DNA of 64,000 bases from an uncultured Campylobacter sp. (GTDB lineage Bacteria; Campylobacterota; Campylobacteria; Campylobacterales; Campylobacteraceae), in NCBI RefSeq assembly GCF_938041645.1, contig NZ_CALIST010000033.1:23122-87121 (forward strand). Reading direction: 5' to 3'. Every line of letters starts with the position of its first letter. Position 1 is the stretch's first letter. The notes beneath the pieces are model-generated. The model had not been told where the DNA came from. It ran no database searches and saw only the letters and a program-made list of their open reading frames with translations. Positions 9,390 through 16,340 of this stretch are shown here, piece after piece. The translations under genes were made by a program, and so were the position numbers.

Positions 9390-10089
9390 TTTGCAACCTT
9401 AAAAATTTTGCCCCGATGATAGCGTTTTTATGATTAAATTTTGAAATTCGGCTAAATTTAAAGAGCGGTTTGGGTTTTATACGGCGAGGATTTGAAATTT
9501 ATGCACGGCGCGAATTTGGAATTTTAGCCGCGAAAGCGAGCTTAAAAATTTCAGTAGGATTTTAAAATTTTGTGCCGCGCGTACGGACGGCGATTAAAAT
9601 TTTGCTTCAAGAACGGATCGCGCAGATTTGGCGAGCTTGGCGGCTTTAAATTTAATGCCCTGCGTTTCGCGGTCGCACCGTCATACATAGCCCCCCTCCC
9701 CAAAAAAATCAGCTCGGCGCGTAAGATAAAATTTTAAAATTTAGCCCTATTTTGGGACTAAATTTTATCTCGCGACGAGCCGCTAAATTAGCAAATCAAT
9801 AAACGCAAAATCAGCAAAGTTAAAAATCGTTTCGCTCTCATAAAATCATTGCGCAATCATTGCGACTATCGCTTCACTCGCGCAGAGAAACTATCGTATC
9901 AATTCTCGCGCCTACGTAACGCGAAAATGTAAAATATGGTCGCTCAATCGTTGCAATAACCCGCGCGATCGCGCAAAACTCGTCGTGCCAATTTCGGCGC
10001 CAGCATAAAATTTAATCTCGCGAAGCTGTACGCCAGCGTAAAATGCGTAAAATTACCGCGCTAACGCCTCACTGGCGCAAAACTGCTGT
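9390..10089. other. 700-nt intergenic region with palindromic motifs
   Basis: No gene is visible. The rarA-proximal half is full of AAATTT/AAAATTTTAAAATTT motifs. It contains an imperfect hairpin at about 9733-9765 (arms AAAATTTAG and CTAAATTTT around CCC/GGG), which may end transcription from cysK. The cysK-proximal part (about 9830-10080) has scattered GCGC-rich words and two copies of a GCCAGCRTAAAAT word. Confidence 0.4.
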
Positions 10090-11004
10090 CTATTTAAAAA
10101 GCTCGGTAGAAAGATACCTCTCGCCGGTATCGCAGAGGACCGTAACGATCACTTTGCCCCTGTCTTCGGCCTTGGCGGCGATCTGTGCGGCTGCGTAAAC
10201 GTTCGCACCGCTTGAGATGCCCACAAGCAAGCCCTCTTTTTGTGCCAGCTGTCTAGCTGCCGCAAACGCATCGTCGTTCTCAACGCTCAAAAAGCCGTCG
10301 ATGACGCTTCTATCAAGATTATCAGGGATAAAATTTGCGCCGATGCCCTGAATTTTATGCCCGCCCGCGCTACCGCACGTAAGAAGCGGCGAGCTAGCAG
10401 GCTCCACGCCGTAGGCTTTGAGGTTTGGATTTTTAGATTTTAAAAATTTCGCCGTACCGCTGAGCGTACCACCGGTGCCAAATCCCGCGACTAAAATATC
10501 TACTTTGCCGCCGCTTTGCTCCCAAATTTCAGGTCCAGTGCTTTGAAAATGCGCCTTTGGATTGCTCGGGTTATCAAACTGGCTCGGAATGAAGCTATTT
10601 GGAGTGCTCGCAGCCAGCTCATTTGCCCTATCTACCGCGCCTTTCATTCCGAATTTCGGATCGGTCAGCTCGATTTTAGCGCCGAATGCGGCGATGAGCT
10701 TTTGGCGCTCGATACTCATCGAGCTTGGCATCGTTAAAATTAGCTTCATACCGAGCTTTGCCGCGATCATTGCAAGCCCCACGCCCGTGTTTCCGCTGGT
10801 AGGCTCTATCAAAACGCTATTTTTGTCGATCTTGCCCGAGCTTAGCGCGTCTTTTACGATCTGCCACGCGATGCGATCTTTGACCGAGTGGCTTGGATTT
10901 AAAAATTCCGCCTTGGCTAGGATAAGGGCATTTTTGCCAAACGTATTGATTCTGACTAACGGAGTATTACCTATGAGCTCCGTAACATCGTTTGCTATTT
11001 TCAT
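10090..11004 (-). CDS. cysK: Cysteine synthase A (O-acetylserine sulfhydrylase)
   Basis: PLP enzyme that makes L-cysteine from O-acetylserine and sulfide. The 304-residue product has the family start (TELIGNTPLVRIN), the PLP lysine in PSHSVKDR (Lys42), the substrate loop PTSGNTG (67-73) and the phosphate-binding loop GFGTGGTLSG. The C-terminal GISSGANVYAA and LCDTGERYLS blocks are also present. It is the third gene of metY-rrf2-cysK, 9 nt after the regulator, with an AAAGGA ribosome-binding site. This links cysteine synthesis and methionine-level sulfhydrylation in one operon with a regulator. Confidence 0.95.
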   Translation of the reverse strand: MKIANDVTELIGNTPLVRINTFGKNALILAKAEFLNPSHSVKDRIAWQIVKDALSSGKIDKNSVLIEPTSGNTGVGLAMIAAKLGMKLILTMPSSMSIERQKLIAAFGAKIELTDPKFGMKGAVDRANELAASTPNSFIPSQFDNPSNPKAHFQSTGPEIWEQSGGKVDILVAGFGTGGTLSGTAKFLKSKNPNLKAYGVEPASSPLLTCGSAGGHKIQGIGANFIPDNLDRSVIDGFLSVENDDAFAAARQLAQKEGLLVGISSGANVYAAAQIAAKAEDRGKVIVTVLCDTGERYLSTELFK

Positions 11005-11013
11005 ATTTTTCCT

Positions 11014-11427
11014 TTAAATGCTGAAATTTAAATACTGGACGCTTCGCGCCATCATCTCCTCGTAGCTGCTTAGAGGCTCGTTAAATATCTCTGCCAGCTT
11101 AACGTCGAATTTCTCAAAAAACGCCCGCAGTCCGGGATCACTCATCTGAATGCTAGTCATCCGCAGATCCTTTTCAAGAGCGGTAAAAATTTCACCGAAA
11201 GTAATCTCGCTAGCATCTCTGGCTAGGTGATAACCGCCGTTTTTACCTTTGATGCTACACACTAGCTTTTCGTTTCTAAGGGTATTTAAAATTTGCTCCA
11301 AATAATTCTTAGAAACTCCCGTGCGCTCGGCGATCTCTTTTATACTTATCGGCGCTACTTCGCTAGCTTTGGCGATCTGCAAAATCGCAGCCAGCCCATA
11401 AACGCCCTTTGTGCTTAAAAGTGCCAT
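11014..11427 (-). CDS. Rrf2-family transcriptional regulator
   Basis: A 137-residue Rrf2-family DNA-binding protein: winged helix-turn-helix in the first ~70 residues (STKGVYGLAAILQIA, SIKEIAERTGVSKNYLEQILNTLR, GKNGGYHLARD) and a helical dimerisation tail. The only cysteine is in VCSIKG, so the three-Cys cluster of iron-sulfur members such as IscR is missing. That favours a CymR-like regulator that senses sulfur metabolites or a partner protein; CymR of Gram-positives binds CysK, the product of the next gene here. It overlaps metY by one base (TAATG). Control of its own operon is likely, and a possible target element lies at 12746-12770. Family assignment is firm; the ligand is inferred. Confidence 0.85.
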   Translation of the reverse strand: MALLSTKGVYGLAAILQIAKASEVAPISIKEIAERTGVSKNYLEQILNTLRNEKLVCSIKGKNGGYHLARDASEITFGEIFTALEKDLRMTSIQMSDPGLRAFFEKFDVKLAEIFNEPLSSYEEMMARSVQYLNFSI

Positions 11428-12698
11428 TATTTCAGTGCCTCGCTAAGATCGGAAATCAAATCGTTCGCATCCTCTATACCCACGCTTAGGCGGATTAGGC
11501 TCGCAGGCACACCAGCGCGGTTTAGTTGCTCCTCGTTTAGCTGCGAATGCGTCGTGCTCGCAGGATGAGTGATGATCGACTTAGTATCGCCGATATTTGC
11601 TACGACAGAGAAAATTTTAACCTTGCTAACCGCCTTTAGCGCTGTTTCTTCGCTATCTACGATGAAACTCATCAGACTGCTTGCATAGCCGTTTTTAAAT
11701 TTCGCTTTAATCGCGGCATTAAACGGCGAGCTTGCAAGCCCCGGATAATTGACCTGCTTTACCTTCGGATGATTTTGCAAAAATTCCGCGATCTTTAGCG
11801 CGTTTTGCGAGTGTTTTTGCATACGAAGCGGCAGTGTTTCAAGTCCCTGGATGAGCTGAAACGCGTTAAACGGCGATAGAGTCGCACCAATATCGCGAAG
11901 CAAGGACAAACGAATCCTAAGCGTATAAATATCAAAATTATCTACTAAATCCGCATAAACTAAGCCGTGGTAGCTCTCATCGGGCTCGTTGAAATGTGCG
12001 TAACGCGGATTGCCTTTGAGTTTGGAATTTAATCCTTTGCCCGAAACGATCGCACCAGCGATACTAAGACCTTGCCCACTTATGTATTTGCTAGCGCTGT
12101 GGATTACGACATCGGCGCCGTCATCAAGCGGATTGTAAAGCGCAGGGCTTGGGATCGTGTTATCCGCAATCGTTACTACGCCGTGCTTATTTGCGATTGT
12201 AGCGATTTTAGCGGTATTTGCAACCGAAATTTGAGGATTTGAAAGCGTCTCAAAAAAGATCGCTCTAGTCTTATCGTCGATTAAACCTTCCAAATTATCT
12301 GCTGTTTCGGAGTCAAAAACCCTAGCTTCGATGCCGAAACGCTTGATCGTATGCGCCAAAAGCGTAGTTGCGCCGCCGTAAATTTTCTCCGCGATGATGA
12401 TATTTTCGCCCGCTGCGGCTAAATTTGCCACCGCAAAAAATATTGCCGCCTGCCCACTAGAGACCGCGATTGCGGCTTTACCATTTTCCAGCGCCGCAAG
12501 TCGCGCCTCAAAAACATCAGTAGTAGGATTTGTCAAACGCCCATAAATCGGCCCTAGATCACGCAGTGCGAAGCGATCGGCGGCCTTTTTGCTAGAACCG
12601 AAGTTAAACGCGGTGCTTTGATAAATGGGAACTGCCATCGTGCCGTAGCCTGCGACGGAGTCGTAACCGAAATGAGTTGCAAGGGTTTCTTTTTGCAT
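11427..12698 (-). CDS. metY: O-acetylhomoserine sulfhydrylase (aminocarboxypropyltransferase)
   Basis: PLP enzyme of the Cys/Met metabolism family that makes homocysteine from O-acetylhomoserine and sulfide. The 423-residue length and the opening (ETLATHFGYDSVAGYGTMAVPIYQSTAF is the span, residues 4-31) fit MetY rather than the ~390-residue MetB/MetC. The PLP lysine is in HSASKYISGQG (Lys204), with SSGQAAIFFA (80-89) contacting the cofactor. It is the first gene of an operon with an Rrf2 regulator and cysK, with a good AAAGGA ribosome-binding site and a TTGACT-17-TATTAT promoter. Confidence 0.93.
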   Translation of the reverse strand: MQKETLATHFGYDSVAGYGTMAVPIYQSTAFNFGSSKKAADRFALRDLGPIYGRLTNPTTDVFEARLAALENGKAAIAVSSGQAAIFFAVANLAAAGENIIIAEKIYGGATTLLAHTIKRFGIEARVFDSETADNLEGLIDDKTRAIFFETLSNPQISVANTAKIATIANKHGVVTIADNTIPSPALYNPLDDGADVVIHSASKYISGQGLSIAGAIVSGKGLNSKLKGNPRYAHFNEPDESYHGLVYADLVDNFDIYTLRIRLSLLRDIGATLSPFNAFQLIQGLETLPLRMQKHSQNALKIAEFLQNHPKVKQVNYPGLASSPFNAAIKAKFKNGYASSLMSFIVDSEETALKAVSKVKIFSVVANIGDTKSIITHPASTTHSQLNEEQLNRAGVPASLIRLSVGIEDANDLISDLSEALK

Positions 12699-12725
12699 TT
12701 TTATCCTTTGTAAAAAATTTGGCGA

Positions 12726-12754
12726 ATAATAGCTAAATTTTAAAATAAAGTCAA
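12726..12754 (-). promoter_or_regulatory. Promoter of the metY-rrf2-cysK operon
   Basis: On the minus strand, TTGACT (12754-12749), a 17-nt spacer and TATTAT (12731-12726) form a near-consensus sigma70 promoter about 28 nt before the metY start. A clear -35 box is uncommon in Campylobacter. It overlaps a longer element shared with metQ. Confidence 0.75.
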
Positions 12755-12770
12755 GTATTTTTATATGATT
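12746..12770 (-). promoter_or_regulatory. 25-nt element shared with the metQ promoter
   Basis: Read on the minus strand it starts AATCATATAAAAA and runs through ACTTGAC, covering the -35 box and 16 nt upstream. It matches 40367-40391, upstream of metQ, at 23 of 25 positions and in the same register to the -35 box. It is a candidate operator for a methionine or sulfur regulator, possibly the Rrf2 protein of this operon. Confidence 0.55.
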
Positions 12771-12778
12771 TTAAAATG

Positions 12779-12791
12779 CCTATAATACAGG
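12779..12791. promoter_or_regulatory. Small dyad between metY and the plus-strand operon
   Basis: CCTATAATACAGG is a near-perfect 13-nt palindrome in the divergent region. It could be an operator half-way between both transcription units, or simply a second TATAAT box for the rightward genes. Confidence 0.3.
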
Positions 12792-12862
12792 ATTTATAGA
12801 AAAAATGTTATTAAAATATAGTTTTATAATATGCGTAATTTTACCAAAATTTCGAATTTTGC

Positions 12863-12868
12863 TATAAT
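12863..12868 (+). promoter_or_regulatory. -10 box for the 12893 gene
   Basis: TATAAT within TTGCTATAATGCGCGC lies 24 nt before the start codon; no -35 consensus is visible. Confidence 0.6.
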
Positions 12869-12892
12869 GCGCGCTTTAATTAAGGAAAAATT

Positions 12893-13249
12893 ATGCAAAT
12901 CAAAGAAAAAGATGAGCGCGTTAAATATATCCGCGCGTTAGAACGCTTCGTAAAATCCGCCGTAGCACTGCTAAAGCGCGAGGATTTCGACGCAGAGCTT
13001 TTTGCGAAGCGAATAGCTAAAAACTACGAAATTTTATCTAAAGCGGCCGCCGTAAATTTAGATAGTCCCTACACTAAGGCGCTTGAGAGCTTTGCTAAAA
13101 ACGTCCTTGATGCTAGCGAGGCAGGACAGATCAGCGATGCCGCGTTTAGATCAGCGCTACAGCATGAAGCAAACGCTCTGCAAAAGCTCAAAAATAATAA
13201 GAGTTACAAAAAAGACAAGCACAAAATCGATTTTTTAAAGGATTATTAG
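12893..13249 (+). CDS. Conserved helical protein of unknown function
   Basis: A 118-residue, charged and probably all-helical protein rich in Lys, Ala and Glu, ending in a very basic stretch (KLKNNKSYKKDKHKIDFLKDY). There is no signal peptide or membrane segment, so it is presumably cytoplasmic. I do not recognise a named domain. It has its own TATAAT promoter and a strong AAGGA ribosome-binding site, and its stop codon abuts the start of the HAD phosphatase, so the two form an operon. Confidence 0.7.
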   Translation: MQIKEKDERVKYIRALERFVKSAVALLKREDFDAELFAKRIAKNYEILSKAAAVNLDSPYTKALESFAKNVLDASEAGQISDAAFRSALQHEANALQKLKNNKSYKKDKHKIDFLKDY

Positions 13250-14164
13250 ATGAAAACCGTGATTTTTGATATGGATGGCACGCTGCTTGACTCCTCGCGC
13301 GCGATCGAAATCAGCGTCAATAACACTCGCCGCGAGCTCTACAGTCTAGCACCGCTGCAAAAGAATTTCATCGTCCGCACCATCAACGATCCAAGCAAAA
13401 ACGCCTTTTTGGAATTTTACGGCAAAACCGAAGCAAGCGCTGAAGAGCTTGCTTTTTTCGAGAAGGAATTCGTAAGCAATTACCGCGATTTCGCCGTGCT
13501 TTACGAAGGTATCGAAGATCTTTTGCACTCATGCAAAAAAGCAGGATTTTTTCTTGCAGTCGCCTCCAATGCGCCTTCCTATACCCTAAGTGCGATCTTA
13601 GAAAAAACGGGGGTGCGCAGGCTATTTGATCTGGTCGTAGGCGCGAACGAGCAGATGCCATCAAAACCCAACCCTGCGATGCTGCTACACGTAATCGCGC
13701 GCTCACCGCACAAAAACGCGATTTTTTTAGGTGATAGCAAAAAAGATGAGCTAGCCGCACTCCGCGGCGCAGAATTCTTACAAAATTTAGAATTTCAAGG
13801 TGGCAATGACGGCGAGAGCTTAAATGCTAGCCGTGGCACTAATAGAAAGAATTTCAGCGCTAGCAGCGGAAGCTTAAGCTCTTGCGGCGAAAATCTTAAC
13901 GCAGATGAAAAATTCCGCCCTAACGACTCGGACGCTGGCGAGGCGGCAACCCTAAGCTTTAAAGGCGCCAGAATTTCCGCAAAAGCAGAAGCGACAAAGG
14001 AGGCACAAGCTGCTGCAGCGCGATGCTTTCAGGCAAACTTGGCAGATCTAAGAAGCGCAAAACTTGAGTATTTGCAGGTATGCTGGGGGTTTGGCGAGCC
14101 TAGCGAACTAAGTCGCAATGCCCTAAGCATCACGCAAGCGCGCGAAATCATCGGCGGAATTTAA
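13250..14164 (+). CDS. HAD-family phosphatase with large internal insertion
   Basis: A haloacid dehalogenase-like hydrolase of the phosphoglycolate phosphatase type. Motif I DMDGTLLD (Asp7, Asp9), motif II VASNAPS, motif III lysine in PSKPNPAML and motif IV FLGDSKKDELAA are all present. Family members are usually about 210 residues; this one has 304. The excess is a block of about 90 residues (roughly 178-270, nt 13781-14060) rich in Ser, Asn, Gly, Ala and Lys. It falls between GAEFLQ and LEYLQVCWGFG, where normal proteins have a single FLQV-WGFG strand. The catalytic core is otherwise intact. Substrate unknown. Confidence 0.85.
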   Translation: MKTVIFDMDGTLLDSSRAIEISVNNTRRELYSLAPLQKNFIVRTINDPSKNAFLEFYGKTEASAEELAFFEKEFVSNYRDFAVLYEGIEDLLHSCKKAGFFLAVASNAPSYTLSAILEKTGVRRLFDLVVGANEQMPSKPNPAMLLHVIARSPHKNAIFLGDSKKDELAALRGAEFLQNLEFQGGNDGESLNASRGTNRKNFSASSGSLSSCGENLNADEKFRPNDSDAGEAATLSFKGARISAKAEATKEAQAAAARCFQANLADLRSAKLEYLQVCWGFGEPSELSRNALSITQAREIIGGI

Positions 14165-15072
14165 AGTAGCCTGGCTTTTGAGGCATAGCTAATTAAAAGT
14201 AGTATTGTAGCAGGGTAAAATCACGCTTAGGCTCTTAAACCGGAGCGAATTCCATCTTCGCGTGCAACGCAAGCGAAATTAAAATTTAAAAATGATCCTT
14301 GCGCGAAAAATTCCACTAGCACGAGAAACCGGGATTTCATCTGCGCGAGTGGAATTTAAAATTTTAAAAGTAGCTTTTGTAGTGCGCGATTTTATCTGCG
14401 TGAAAAATGAAATTCTATCTGTAAAAGGTGACGAAATTTTAAAATTTAAAGACGCCCTCTCGCGGCTTAATTTAAAATTTGCCTCGAAAGCCAGACTTAA
14501 AATTTAATGTCAAACGCGATTTTAGCATTCTACCGCATCCATGAAATTTCAAATTCTCGCAAAGCGGCGGAATTTTAAAATTTTAAAAAGCCTGATCTGT
14601 GTTATGCACACGATTAGATTTTGTGAGAATAGAATTTATCCGCCACGCAGAAATCAAAATTTTACCGCACAAGCAAAGCGAAAACTATCTCCGCCTGCGC
14701 GAAATTCAAGAATTTTAGCGCTCAAGCCAAGCGGAATTCTATCCACTCAATCGAAATCTAAAATTTCACTCGCGCCACAAAATTTTAAAATTTCCGCAAA
14801 AAATCAAGCCGCTTATCTGTAAATTTAAAATTCCACCTATCTGCAAAGCTTTGCGTTTAATCCGCCACGCGACCAAGATTAAATTTTTAAATTCCGCTCG
14901 CTCTGCCTATCTCGCAAACAAGTAAAATTTTAAAATTGCGAAATCTAAAAGCCCAAAATCCACGCTTAAGCTTAAAATTTACCGCACGCAAGCGCAAAAT
15001 ATGCGCAATCGCTCCTGTTTAAAACCCCCGATAGTTTGCCGCGCCCTAACCTAAATTAAATTTTACATTTGC
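14165..15072. repeat. AAATTT-rich repeat region
   Basis: About 0.9 kb without a credible gene. It is built of spaced AAATTT, AAAATTTTAAAA and GAAATT words separated by GC-rich linkers of about 10-25 nt. Two open frames (14292-14507 and 14541-14822) encode only Lys/Ile/Phe/Arg-rich low-complexity peptides that mirror the repeat, have no good ribosome-binding sites, and are not called as genes. Confidence 0.5.
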
Positions 15073-15078
15073 TATAAT
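15073..15078 (+). promoter_or_regulatory. -10 box of the DUF2018-ispB-hemA-proS operon
   Basis: TATAAT in TTTGCTATAATCGCG lies 23 nt before the first start codon of the operon. Confidence 0.6.
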
Positions 15079-15100
15079 CGCGAAATTTTAAGGAAGGTAA

Positions 15101-15346
15101 ATGGATATTTTTGAAGGCAGCCCAAGAGAGAAATTTTTTGAAATTTTATCCGCTGCAAGCCCTACTTTGGTGCAAAACGAAATCGAAGAAGCTCTAATCC
15201 GCCTCATCGCCTGTGAGCGGCTCTGCGAAGCGCGCGGCATTAGCGAGCGCGAGATCGAAAGCTTCATCGCGCAGCAGGATCTACAAGACGAGCTAAACGA
15301 CAAATTTTTGCAAATAAGCGGAAATATCCTAAGTAACGACGAGTAA
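15101..15346 (+). CDS. DUF2018 family protein (HP0242-like)
   Basis: An 81-residue acidic helical protein matching the DUF2018 family restricted to epsilonproteobacteria. H. pylori HP0242, the family's best-known member, forms an intertwined (pseudoknotted) homodimer of unknown function. Features are the opening MDIFEGSPREKFFEIL, the central helix NEIEEALIRLIACERLCE and the acidic C-terminus. The ribosome-binding site is AAGGAAGG. It heads an operon with polyprenyl synthase, hemA and proS, the same neighbourhood as in H. pylori (HP0238-HP0242), which supports the call. Confidence 0.85.
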   Translation: MDIFEGSPREKFFEILSAASPTLVQNEIEEALIRLIACERLCEARGISEREIESFIAQQDLQDELNDKFLQISGNILSNDE

Positions 15347-15347
15347 A

Positions 15348-16340
15348 ATGCTAGATCAAATTGATTTAATTATGAAAAGCTTCATCGCAGACTGCGGCTA
15401 CGAGCCCGCTAACGAGATGTTTGATAGGCTAAGCCCCGGCAAAAAACTGCGCTCCAAACTGCTACTAAACATCGCGCAAAAAGATGAAAAATCGCTGCGT
15501 CTGTGCGCGATCATCGAGCTCATTCAAGCCGCAAGCCTGCTGCACGACGATGTCATCGACGAAAGCTCGGTGCGCCGCGGCAAACCCTCGATCAACGCCA
15601 CTTACGGCTCCAAAAACGCCGTGATGCTGGGCGACATACTCTATTCCAAGGCGTATTTTGAGCTTAGCAAATTTGAAAGCCGCATCGCCGCCGCGCTTTC
15701 ACTCGCCGTCACGAAACTAGCCGTGGGCGAGCTGATGGACGTGAGCTTAAGCAATGATTTCAACGACGATGCGAGCAAATATCTGCAAATGATCTATCTA
15801 AAAACCTCCGCTTTGATCGAAGAAGTCGCGCGCTGCGGGGCGTTTTTAAAATTCGGCGGCGCAGAAAATCGTGGCGAAATTTCAGATATTAACGGCGCAA
15901 AAAACGAGGACAGGAATCCAAAAGCCGCGAAAGATCACGATAAAATTTCAAGCGCGAGCGCAAAATTCGGCGAATACGGCAAAAACCTTGGGCTTGCGTT
16001 TCAGATCATCGACGATATTTTAGACGTCACGCAAAGCTCAGAAGCGCTCGGTAAGCCGAGCCTGAGCGATTTTGCGGAGGGTAAAACCACCCTGCCCTAC
16101 ATCTATTTATACGAAAATTTAGATGATTCCGAGCGGCAAAAGCTAAAATCGTTTTTTAAAAAGCAGTTGCGCGAGAGCGAAATTTCATGGATCAAAGCGA
16201 AGCTTAGCGAGCACGGCATCATCGAGCGCTGTATAAACGAAGCTCGTGCCTACGGGCAAAAGGCGCTCGAAGCCGTGGCGGAATTTAAAAACGACAAGCT
16301 GGAGCAAATCGTGCGAGATATGATAGATAGGGAGTTTTGA
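15348..16340 (+). CDS. Polyprenyl (octaprenyl-type) diphosphate synthase
   Basis: Trans-prenyltransferase that extends isoprenoid chains, probably for the menaquinone side chain. The first aspartate-rich motif is LLHDDVIDE (about residues 64-72), the second is IIDDILD (about 223-229), and GKKLRSKLLL and QAASLLHDD contact substrate. It is 330 residues against about 297 normally; the extra 34 residues (nt about 15862-15965, GEISDINGAKNEDRNPKAAK onward) are a low-complexity insert just before the second metal-binding motif. It lies 1 nt after DUF2018 and its TGA overlaps the hemA ATG by one base. Chain length cannot be decided from sequence. Confidence 0.9.
   Translation: MLDQIDLIMKSFIADCGYEPANEMFDRLSPGKKLRSKLLLNIAQKDEKSLRLCAIIELIQAASLLHDDVIDESSVRRGKPSINATYGSKNAVMLGDILYSKAYFELSKFESRIAAALSLAVTKLAVGELMDVSLSNDFNDDASKYLQMIYLKTSALIEEVARCGAFLKFGGAENRGEISDINGAKNEDRNPKAAKDHDKISSASAKFGEYGKNLGLAFQIIDDILDVTQSSEALGKPSLSDFAEGKTTLPYIYLYENLDDSERQKLKSFFKKQLRESEISWIKAKLSEHGIIERCINEARAYGQKALEAVAEFKNDKLEQIVRDMIDREF

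Noticed and set aside
14292..14822. Two short plus-strand frames in the repeat-rich gap
   Set aside because: Products only reflect AAATTT repeats (Lys, Ile, Phe, Arg), with no ribosome-binding site or domain.
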